A stretch of DNA of 64,000 nt. Source: an uncultured Alphaproteobacteria bacterium (lineage in GTDB: Bacteria; Pseudomonadota; Alphaproteobacteria; HIMB59). Below are positions 57,760 through 64,000 of the stretch, piece after piece; positions within the stretch are counted from its first letter, which is position 1; each line of letters opens with the position of its first letter. Under the pieces are notes generated by a model. That model was not told where the DNA came from and ran no database searches. It was given only the letters and a program-made list of their open reading frames with translations. The DNA lies in contig CABZPR010000005.1 in NCBI GenBank assembly GCA_902527545.1, forward strand, positions 1 to 64,000, in the 5' to 3' direction. The position numbers and the translations under genes are program-made.

Positions 57760-58517
57760 ACTGGACAGGCATAATGGCGATTTACTTGCATGAAATGGAT
57801 CGAATGAGAAGAACAACTGTTCAAAGTATATTTTCTCCTGTGATATCATCCTCTCTTTATTTTGTAGTCTTCGGTGCTGCAATCGGCAGTCGCATCCCTG
57901 TGATTGAAGATATATCATATGGTTCTTTCATAGTGCCTGGTATGATAATGTTAGCTTTACTTACACAAAGTGTCTCAAACGCTTCCTCAGGTATCTTTTT
58001 TCCAAAATTTCTTGGAACTATAAATGAAATTTATGCTGCCCCACTATCAACAACAGAGATTGTTATTGGTTTTGTTGGCGCGGCCACTACAAAATCAATA
58101 ATTTTAGGAAGCTTAATATTAGCAACAGGGTTATTTTTTGTTGAAATATATATTATGCATCCTTTTACAATGATTTTAATGCTCGTCTTAACATCTTTAA
58201 CTTTTAGCTTACTAGGTTTTCTCATAGGGATGTTGTCATCAAATTGGGAGGAGCTATCAATATTTCCTACACTAATTTTATCTCCACTTGTATTTCTTGG
58301 CGGCTCGCTATATTCAATCAACTGGTTACCAGAGTTCTGGCAGAACGTTTCTTTGGTAAATCCAGTTCTTTACTTAGTAAGTGGTTTTCGATGGAGTTTT
58401 TATGAAATGGCTGATGTAAGTATTACAACAAGTTTGATTATGATATTTACTTTTTTAATTCTAAATATTTCTGCAATTATTTATATTTTTTCAAAAGGCT
58501 TCAAAATTAAAGACTAG
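57756..58517 (+). CDS. ABC-2 exporter permease
   Basis: Six-helix ABC-2 type permease, 253 aa. Features include the N-terminal amphipathic start AIYLHEMDRMRRTTVQSIFSPVISSSLYFVVFG, the conserved GSFIVPGMIMLALLTQS, and the C-terminal LGGSLYSINWLPEFWQNVSLVNPVLYLVSGFRW, close to the LxxxxxPLxFxxG-type region of this family. Works with the ATPase encoded just before it. Substrate cannot be told: homologues export drugs, lipids or polysaccharide. Confidence 0.9.
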   Translation: MNWTGIMAIYLHEMDRMRRTTVQSIFSPVISSSLYFVVFGAAIGSRIPVIEDISYGSFIVPGMIMLALLTQSVSNASSGIFFPKFLGTINEIYAAPLSTTEIVIGFVGAATTKSIILGSLILATGLFFVEIYIMHPFTMILMLVLTSLTFSLLGFLIGMLSSNWEELSIFPTLILSPLVFLGGSLYSINWLPEFWQNVSLVNPVLYLVSGFRWSFYEMADVSITTSLIMIFTFLILNISAIIYIFSKGFKIKD

Positions 58518-58523
58518 TAACAG

Positions 58524-59957
58524 ATGTCAAATAGGATCGTCTGGTTTAAGAAGAATTTAAGATTTAAAGACAATGAAATTCTTATTGATGAAAGTAAAAG
58601 ATCTATATTAATTTACATTATAGAACCTGAGTTGTGGAAGCAAAAAGATATGTCTTTAAGGCAATGGCAATTTACATTAGAGAGTGTAAATGACCTTAAA
58701 CGACAATTATTAAAAAATAATTTATATTTAAATATCTTTTTTGGTGACGCGATTGAAATATTCAAGTTTTTAAAGGATAAACATAGCTTTTCAAGCGTAA
58801 TTAGCGAACAAGAAACAGGTATTGAATGGACTTACCAAAGGGACAAAAAATTAAAAAAATTTTTTTTTCAAAATAAAATTGATTGGATTGAGTGCTCTTA
58901 CCCAGGCGTTAAAAGAGGACAACATGATAGAAACCTATGGGCAAAAAATTTTAGAAACGAGATTATTAAAAAGTCTAATTTGCCCATTATAAAACAATCA
59001 GTTAATTTAGAATTAACAAAACATGAATTACCAAAATTTTTTTATGATTCAACACCATGTCCATATAGGCAAAAGGGTGGATCTGTCGAAGCAGAAAAAT
59101 TGCTTCAGTCTTTTTTAAATAAAAGAGGTGAAAATTATCAATTTGAGATGTCTAGCCCGATAACTGCTGAAAAAAGCTGCTCAAGATTATCAACTCATTT
59201 GACATATGGTACAATATCACACCGCACAGTTTTTCAAGAGGCCGAAAAAAAAAGAGATCTAATAAAGTATACCAATAAAAATTTTGCTAAATCTATAAAT
59301 TCATTTTTATCTAGGTTATATTGGAGATCGCATTTTGTTCAAAAATTAGAGGATCAGCCATCAATTGAACATGCAAGCTTTATTCCTGTGTATGATCAAA
59401 TACGTGATAAAGATGAAGAGAAATTAGAGGCTTGGATTGAAGGTAAGACTGGAGTTCATTTTATCGATGCATGTATGATTTATTTAAGAAATAATGGATG
59501 GATCAATTTTAGAATGAGAGCAATGTTAGCATCATTTGCTTCTTATAATTTATGGCTTGATTGGAGATACTTTGCTCCACGCTTGGCAGCGTTGTTTACA
59601 GACTTTGAACCTGGAATTCATTACAGTCAAATACAAATGCAATCAGGTACAACCGGTATCAATACGATTAGAATGTATAATCCTTATAAGCAAGCTATGG
59701 ATCAAGATCCTCTCGGTAAATTTATTAAGTCACAAATTCCTGAAGTAAAAAATTTCCCACCTGCTTTTTTTCATAATTCCCCAAAAAAAAGTTTGAACGT
59801 AAATTTGTTCGATAATGAGTTTCAAAAAGAAATAATAAATGTTAAAGAAACTGCTCAGTATGCTAGAAAAAAAATTTTTGATATTCGCAAATCACAAGAA
59901 CATAAAATACTTGCAAAAAATGTTTATTTAAAACATGGTAGTAGAGGAAGAAATTGA
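58524..59957 (+). CDS. Photolyase/cryptochrome family flavoprotein, atypical
   Basis: A 477-residue member of the photolyase/cryptochrome family: N-terminal antenna-type domain (IVWFKKNLRFKDNEIL) and FAD-binding helical domain with LTYGTISHRTVFQ, RLYWRSHFVQKL, GWINFRMRAMLASFASYNLWLDWR and NPYKQAMDQDPLGKFIKSQIPEV. Several residues used by canonical CPD photolyases differ: by alignment to E. coli PhrB, Glu274 becomes Arg264, Asn341 becomes Phe329, and Trp382 and Trp384 become Ile and Met, while Trp277 is kept as Trp267. This may be a non-CPD photolyase or a cryptochrome-like receptor. It follows the ABC permease by 6 bp. Confidence 0.85.
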   Translation: MSNRIVWFKKNLRFKDNEILIDESKRSILIYIIEPELWKQKDMSLRQWQFTLESVNDLKRQLLKNNLYLNIFFGDAIEIFKFLKDKHSFSSVISEQETGIEWTYQRDKKLKKFFFQNKIDWIECSYPGVKRGQHDRNLWAKNFRNEIIKKSNLPIIKQSVNLELTKHELPKFFYDSTPCPYRQKGGSVEAEKLLQSFLNKRGENYQFEMSSPITAEKSCSRLSTHLTYGTISHRTVFQEAEKKRDLIKYTNKNFAKSINSFLSRLYWRSHFVQKLEDQPSIEHASFIPVYDQIRDKDEEKLEAWIEGKTGVHFIDACMIYLRNNGWINFRMRAMLASFASYNLWLDWRYFAPRLAALFTDFEPGIHYSQIQMQSGTTGINTIRMYNPYKQAMDQDPLGKFIKSQIPEVKNFPPAFFHNSPKKSLNVNLFDNEFQKEIINVKETAQYARKKIFDIRKSQEHKILAKNVYLKHGSRGRN

Positions 59958-59965
59958 ACTAATCT

Positions 59966-61624
59966 ATGTTTGAAAAACCTGATTATATCGTAATTGGTTC
60001 TGGATCAGCAGGATCTACAATCGCTTACAGACTTGGGGAAAACCCTCAATTAAAAATTCTAGTATTAGAATTTGGCGGCAATGACAATAGTCCTTTTATA
60101 CAAATGCCTGCAGCACTCTCATACCCAATGAATATGAATAAATTCGATTGGGGATATAAAGCAGAACCCGAGCCTACTTTAAATGGTAGGTCTCTCGTGT
60201 GCCCTAGAGGTAAAGTTATAGGAGGGTCTTCGTCAATTAATGGAATGATTTATGTAAGGGGTAATGCTGGTGATTATAATCAATGGGCAGAAAGTGGTGC
60301 AAAAGGTTGGGATTATCCCGATGTCCTTCCATATTTTCAAAGAATGGAAGCAAGCCACGGAGGCAATTCAGAGTTTAGAGGAAAATCAGGCCCTCTAAAC
60401 ATAACTCATGGCAAAAGAGATAACCCATTACACAATGCTTTTGTAAGAGCGACGGAGCAGGCGGGATACACCTACACTGATGACTACAATGGCTTTCGAC
60501 AGGAGGGTTTTGGACCAGCTGATATGACCGTTTGGAAAGGCTCTCGTTTTTCAACAGCAAAAGCTTATTTAAAGCCTGCATTAGCGAAAAAAAATGTACA
60601 ACTCATAACAAAGGTTCTGGTCGATAAAATTATTTTTCAAGAAGACAAAGCTAAGGGAGTTGAAGTATACCATCGGGGCCAAAAAAAAACCTTTAGTGCA
60701 AATATTGGTGTTGTTTTATCAGCTGGCGCTATCAATAGTCCAACAATTCTTCAAAGATCGGGTATTGGAGAGGGCAATGATTTAAATAATTTGGGTATCA
60801 AGGTTATTAAAAACTTACCAGGTGTTGGTAAAAACTTACAAGATCATTTAGAAGTTTATTTTCAAGTTAAATGTTTACAACCAGTAACACTTAATAAATA
60901 TTTAAATCCTTTTTCTAAATTACTTATCGGCATGCAATGGATGTTTCTTAAAAGTGGGCCAGGTGCAACAAACCAATTTGAAACTCTTGGTTTCATTCGC
61001 TCTGATAAAAACATACCATATCCTGATATACAATTTCATTTTCTTCCAGTCGCAATTAGATATGACGGAAAGGCGCCTAGCGAAGGTCACGGTTTTCAAT
61101 TGCATGTTGGGCCAATGCGTTCAAAATCTAGAGGTTTTGTAAAATTAAAATCTAGTGACCCATTTGATTCACCAACTATAAAATTCAATTACATGTCTCA
61201 TGAAGATGATTTTCCAAACTTTAGAAAATCACTTAGACTCAGTAGAGAGATACTGAGTCAAGAGGCCCTAGTTTCTTTTAAAGGAGATGAAATTCAACCT
61301 GGTGATGACGTTGTTTCAGATGAAGGTCTCGACGAATTTATAAAAAATCATTGTGAAAGTGCTTATCATCCATGTGGTACCTGCAAGATTGGAAAAGAAG
61401 ATGACCCTTCTTCTGTCGTTCTAAACGATTGCAAAGTAAAGGGTTTTTCAAATTTATTTCTTGCAGACTCATCAATTTTTCCTCAGATATGCAATGGCAA
61501 TCTTAATGCCCCATCTATAATGACGGGTGAGAAAGCCTCAGATCACATCTTGGGAAAACCTCTTTTAGCACCATCAAATCTACAACCTTATACCCATCCA
61601 AATTGGCAAAATTCACAAAGATAA
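59966..61624 (+). CDS. GMC-family FAD oxidoreductase (choline dehydrogenase-like)
   Basis: Flavin oxidoreductase, 552 aa. FAD-binding PDYIVIGSGSAGSTIAYRL (GxGxxG) near the N-terminus, CPRGKVIGGSSSINGMIYVRG and VVLSAGAINSPTILQRSGIG (GMC signatures 1 and 2), and the C-terminal catalytic region with ESAYHPCGTCKIG and NGNLNAPSIMTGEKASDHIL. It resembles BetA and related alcohol dehydrogenases. No betaine-aldehyde dehydrogenase gene is adjacent, so choline is possible but unproven as substrate. It begins 8 bp after the photolyase-family gene. Confidence 0.9.
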   Translation: MFEKPDYIVIGSGSAGSTIAYRLGENPQLKILVLEFGGNDNSPFIQMPAALSYPMNMNKFDWGYKAEPEPTLNGRSLVCPRGKVIGGSSSINGMIYVRGNAGDYNQWAESGAKGWDYPDVLPYFQRMEASHGGNSEFRGKSGPLNITHGKRDNPLHNAFVRATEQAGYTYTDDYNGFRQEGFGPADMTVWKGSRFSTAKAYLKPALAKKNVQLITKVLVDKIIFQEDKAKGVEVYHRGQKKTFSANIGVVLSAGAINSPTILQRSGIGEGNDLNNLGIKVIKNLPGVGKNLQDHLEVYFQVKCLQPVTLNKYLNPFSKLLIGMQWMFLKSGPGATNQFETLGFIRSDKNIPYPDIQFHFLPVAIRYDGKAPSEGHGFQLHVGPMRSKSRGFVKLKSSDPFDSPTIKFNYMSHEDDFPNFRKSLRLSREILSQEALVSFKGDEIQPGDDVVSDEGLDEFIKNHCESAYHPCGTCKIGKEDDPSSVVLNDCKVKGFSNLFLADSSIFPQICNGNLNAPSIMTGEKASDHILGKPLLAPSNLQPYTHPNWQNSQR

Positions 61625-61629
61625 AATTT

Positions 61630-62163
61630 ATGATCAGGTTAGTGCTTTTGTTTCTGGTACTCCCATTAACTGCATATTCTGATAAACATATTCCATATTA
61701 TAAATCTCTTGCTCATGATGAGTCTTGGCTACGTCACTATCCAGAAAATCAAGATTTGAATAAACAAACTGAGAAATTTCTCCTTACAGAGGAAAATATG
61801 CCTGTAAAGGTTATTGAAGAGTTTAGAAATAGTTGGAGTTCTTATACAGACTGGTACCGCATTGAATTATTTAATGGAATACAAGGTTGGATTGCTCACA
61901 ATCAGTTATCTAAAAAAAGAACATTGCTGATACTAGAGGATATTGAGCTCTATGCATTGAAATCTTATGACTCTGAGTCTTGGATGACTATTCAAAAAGG
62001 ATTAATACTTGCACCAAAAATTGTAAACTTGTTAGAGGTAAAAGAAACAATGGTGAAAGTAAGTATACCTGAGGGCAATAAATCCTCTATTAAAGGATGG
62101 ATACCCATAGATGACAGATTATGGGGAGTCTCTGATAAAGAAACGCAAATTTTAAATGATTAA
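61630..62163 (+). CDS. Exported SH3-domain protein
   Basis: A 177-residue exported protein with signal peptide MIRLVLLFLVLPLTAYS followed by two SH3b-like domains: GPxxxxR-type segment ending in WYRIELFNGIQGWIAHNQL, and a second ending GWIPIDDRLWGVS. The family (DUF1058/SH3_4) is common in alphaproteobacteria, often beside D-glycerate or 2-hydroxyacid dehydrogenases, with a role probably in the envelope. ATG 61630, 5 bp after the preceding stop, is preferred over one inside the previous gene. It overlaps the SOUL gene by 8 bp. Confidence 0.85.
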   Translation: MIRLVLLFLVLPLTAYSDKHIPYYKSLAHDESWLRHYPENQDLNKQTEKFLLTEENMPVKVIEEFRNSWSSYTDWYRIELFNGIQGWIAHNQLSKKRTLLILEDIELYALKSYDSESWMTIQKGLILAPKIVNLLEVKETMVKVSIPEGNKSSIKGWIPIDDRLWGVSDKETQILND

Positions 62164-62710
62164 ATACTTACTATTTACATTACTCGTGGTACAAGACTTG
62201 ATGGCCTATAATGAATCGCCTTATAAAGTAGTTCATCAGACAGATACATATGAAATTAGATTTTATGAGGAGCGTCTAGTAGTTCAAACCCAATACACTA
62301 ATCAAAATAATGGATTTCGAAAACTTTTTAATTATATTTCTGGCAATAATAAACAAAGTGAAAAAATTTCAATGACCACACCAGTGAATGTTACTCAAAT
62401 TGAAAACGAGTACGTTATGCAATTTTATTTACCAAGTAAATACAAACCAAATGAAATACCTTTACCATCAGATAATTCAGTAAAAATTTCTTCAATTAAG
62501 CCAGGTTATTTTGCAGTAATTAGATATTCTGGTTTTGCTTCCGATAAAAATTTTTATAAACACCGAGATGTTTTAAAAAGTGATTTAATTACTGATAATA
62601 TTGAAGTAATTGGATCTGCTATTAAAGCTACTTATGATGGTCCGTTTACATTGCCTAATCTTAGAAGGAATGAAGCAATTTATAAAGTTGATTGGAAGAA
62701 TCCTCTTTAA
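62156..62710 (+). CDS. SOUL heme-binding family protein
   Basis: SOUL/HBP family protein, 184 aa, with a hydrophobic N-terminus (KYLLFTLLVVQDLMAY) that suggests export. Family blocks are YKVVHQTDTYEIRFYEERLVVQT, FRKLFNYISGNNKQSEKISMTTPVNV, YVMQFYLPSKY, FAVIRYSGFASD and NEAIYKVDW. Family members bind heme or porphyrin in animals and plants; bacterial function is not known. The upstream SH3 protein gene overlaps it, so both are probably envelope proteins made together. Confidence 0.9.
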   Translation: MIKYLLFTLLVVQDLMAYNESPYKVVHQTDTYEIRFYEERLVVQTQYTNQNNGFRKLFNYISGNNKQSEKISMTTPVNVTQIENEYVMQFYLPSKYKPNEIPLPSDNSVKISSIKPGYFAVIRYSGFASDKNFYKHRDVLKSDLITDNIEVIGSAIKATYDGPFTLPNLRRNEAIYKVDWKNPL

Positions 62711-62919
62711 GTCACAAACACTTGCTTATTGATTTAAGATTTAGTCTGCTCCTTTAATTATTTTAATCATATTTATTGATGTTTTTTTACCAATATGACT
62801 GATTTTATTGGACAATCTGGGATATTCACAAGTTGCATAGTTTCATTAACTTCTTAGCATTATTTTTTTTTTGATTCAGTATTTATAAGTTTCTCAACTC
62901 AAAAATAAGAGAGGTATTT

Positions 62920-63261
62920 ATGAAACTAATAACAGCAATTATCAAGCCCGATAAAGTTGAAGCTTTGAGACAAGCACTCACAGGTGTGGACATCCAAGGT
63001 TTAACTATTGTTGAGGCTAAAGGATATGGGCGCCAGAAGGGTCATACCGAACTGTACCGAGGCGCAGAATATGAGGTACATTTTCTTCCTAAATCTCGAG
63101 CAGAGGTTTTAGTAGATTCTGCAGACGTCGAAAAAGTCATCACAACAATTTCTGAAGCAGTTAAATCAGGAAAAATTGGAGATGGAAAAATTTTTGTAAC
63201 TGAAGTGCAAGAAGTTGTCCGAATACGTACAGGAGAACGAGGCGCTGAGGCAATTAAATAA
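62920..63261 (+). CDS. glnB: Nitrogen regulatory protein P-II
   Basis: Trimeric signal protein sensing 2-oxoglutarate, ATP/ADP and, through uridylylation, glutamine. MKLITAIIKPDKVEALRQAL, the T-loop KGHTELYRGAEYEVHF with Tyr46 and uridylylation site Tyr51, and GKIGDGKIFVTEVQEVVRIRTGERG are all present. The length of 113 is standard. It is followed 9 bp later by amtB, so this copy is probably the GlnK-type partner that regulates the ammonium channel. A GAGAGG lies before its ATG. Confidence 0.95.
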   Translation: MKLITAIIKPDKVEALRQALTGVDIQGLTIVEAKGYGRQKGHTELYRGAEYEVHFLPKSRAEVLVDSADVEKVITTISEAVKSGKIGDGKIFVTEVQEVVRIRTGERGAEAIK

Positions 63262-63270
63262 GGAGATCCA

Positions 63271-64000
63271 ATGAAAAAAATATTAACTTTCTTAATCCCT
63301 ACTTTGCTTTTCTCTGGAGTTGCAAGTGCGGAAGTATCTGCTGAAACAGCCTTTGTATTTAATACATTTTTATTTGTTTTTAGTGGAGTCTTAGTGATGT
63401 TCATGGCATTAGGTTTTGCCATGTTAGAAGCTGGATTTGTTCGTAAAAAAAACACATCAGCAATTTTATTAAAAAATATAGCTTTATACTCAATTGCAGG
63501 AATAATGTTTTATTTAATCGGTTACAGTTTAATGTATGTAGATGTTTCAGGTTGGATAGGTTCATTAGGTGGTGCTTTTTATGATACCGCTGATGATTTA
63601 ACAGCTGCAACTGAAGAGGGTGGCTACTCTTTAGCATCAGATTGGTTCTTCCAAATGGTGTTCTGTGCTACAGCAATTTCAATCGTATCTGGAGCTTGTG
63701 CTGAAAGAATTAAAGTATGGCCATTTATGATATTTGCAGCATTTATGACAGGAATTATCTACCCAATTTATGGTTCTTGGACCTGGGGCGGTGGATGGCT
63801 CACAGAAATGGGCTTTTCTGATTTTGCTGGATCTACTATTGTTCACTCAGTGGGCGGATGGGCAGCTTTAACCGGCTGTTTAATTCTTGGTCCTAGAGCT
63901 GGCAAATATGGTGCAGATGGAAAGATCTCTCCAATCGCTGGTGCAAACATGCCTTTAGCGTGTCTTGGTACCTTCATCCTTTGGTTTGGATGGTTTGGAT
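63271..64000 (+). CDS. amtB: Ammonium transporter AmtB, 5' part
   Basis: Ammonium channel, cut by the window end after about 243 residues. A signal peptide (MKKILTFLIPTLLFSGVASA) precedes the Amt core: MALGFAMLEAGFVRKKN, DWFFQMVFCATAISIVSGACAER, IYPIYGSWTWGGGWLTEMGFSDFAGSTIVHSVGGWAAL with the conserved pore His region, and GPRAGKYG. An AAGGAG site precedes its ATG. Translation lies 9 bp after glnB, the widespread glnK-amtB pair for nitrogen-limited growth. Confidence 0.95.
   Translation, partial: MKKILTFLIPTLLFSGVASAEVSAETAFVFNTFLFVFSGVLVMFMALGFAMLEAGFVRKKNTSAILLKNIALYSIAGIMFYLIGYSLMYVDVSGWIGSLGGAFYDTADDLTAATEEGGYSLASDWFFQMVFCATAISIVSGACAERIKVWPFMIFAAFMTGIIYPIYGSWTWGGGWLTEMGFSDFAGSTIVHSVGGWAALTGCLILGPRAGKYGADGKISPIAGANMPLACLGTFILWFGWFG

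Noticed and set aside
62711-62919. Sigma54 promoter upstream of glnB
   Set aside because: A GG...TTGC-like sequence exists, but the spacing between GG and GC is 13 rather than 10 bases. A 20-codon ORF in the same gap lacks a ribosome site. I see nothing else definite in this gap.

Overview
This window is chromosomal DNA of an AT-rich, tightly packed alphaproteobacterium. The lineage is inferred from an Irr-type Fur regulator beside a periplasmic iron-binding protein, a DUF1192 protein, the block rpmH-rnpA-yidD-yidC-engB followed by a HAD phosphatase, dapD and dapE, and an F1 operon atpHAGDC without F0 genes. Small proteins, very short intergenic gaps, many 1-11 bp gene overlaps and several overlapping convergent 3' ends suggest a streamlined marine lineage of the SAR11, HIMB59 or AEGEAN-169 kind. 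That placement is an inference and no 16S gene is present. I see no prophage, insertion sequence or CRISPR array; almost everything is core metabolism.

Layout. 1-5.3 kb: 3' end of dnaX, ybaB, recR, then def-fmt-truA and a family-4 glycosyltransferase. 5.3-11.5 kb (minus): rpmH-rnpA-yidD-yidC-engB, a HAD phosphatase, dapD-dapE and a peroxiredoxin. 11.5-18.8 kb: a looser segment with panC, tRNA-Arg(ACG), a Sel1-repeat protein, a voltage-gated-type ion channel, a Tat-exported metallo-beta-lactamase-fold protein, a class I amidotransferase, a small lipoprotein, a PhyH dioxygenase and small conserved proteins. 18.8-23 kb: sulfate activation, with cysNC, a cysD gene carrying a large unknown N-terminal extension, and divergent cysQ. 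23-31 kb: xerC, priA and the F1-ATPase operon. 31-38 kb (minus): rplU-rpmA-obgE-proB-proA-(unknown)-nadD-rsfS-ctpA-rppH. 38-41.5 kb: zinc uptake and control (zur-znuB-znuC and divergent znuA around a long palindrome). 41.6-43.5 kb: iron (irr-like regulator, fbpA). 43.6-48.4 kb: folate genes (pabB-like, pabA, pabC-like, folP, folB, folK) and a divergent TrpF-like gene. 48.4-53.3 kb: katG, an aquaporin, an omega-aminotransferase with a structured leader and a 27-residue membrane peptide. 53.3-64 kb: cinA, a PIF1-like helicase, alaX, an EamA transporter, an ABC-2 exporter, an atypical photolyase homologue, a GMC oxidoreductase, SH3 and SOUL proteins, and glnB-amtB (cut by the window end).

The strongest non-routine signals are: the CysD fusion with about 195 unknown N-terminal residues; the zinc locus with a 32-bp near-perfect palindrome and four identical 81-bp units coding the metal-rich loop of ZnuA; a photolyase homologue lacking canonical lesion-binding and electron-transfer residues; an ion channel whose filter Glu appears displaced; a structured leader plus a 27-residue membrane peptide upstream of the aminotransferase; a glycosyltransferase that appears to start at a non-standard codon; and several small genes of 27-58 codons that are easily missed.
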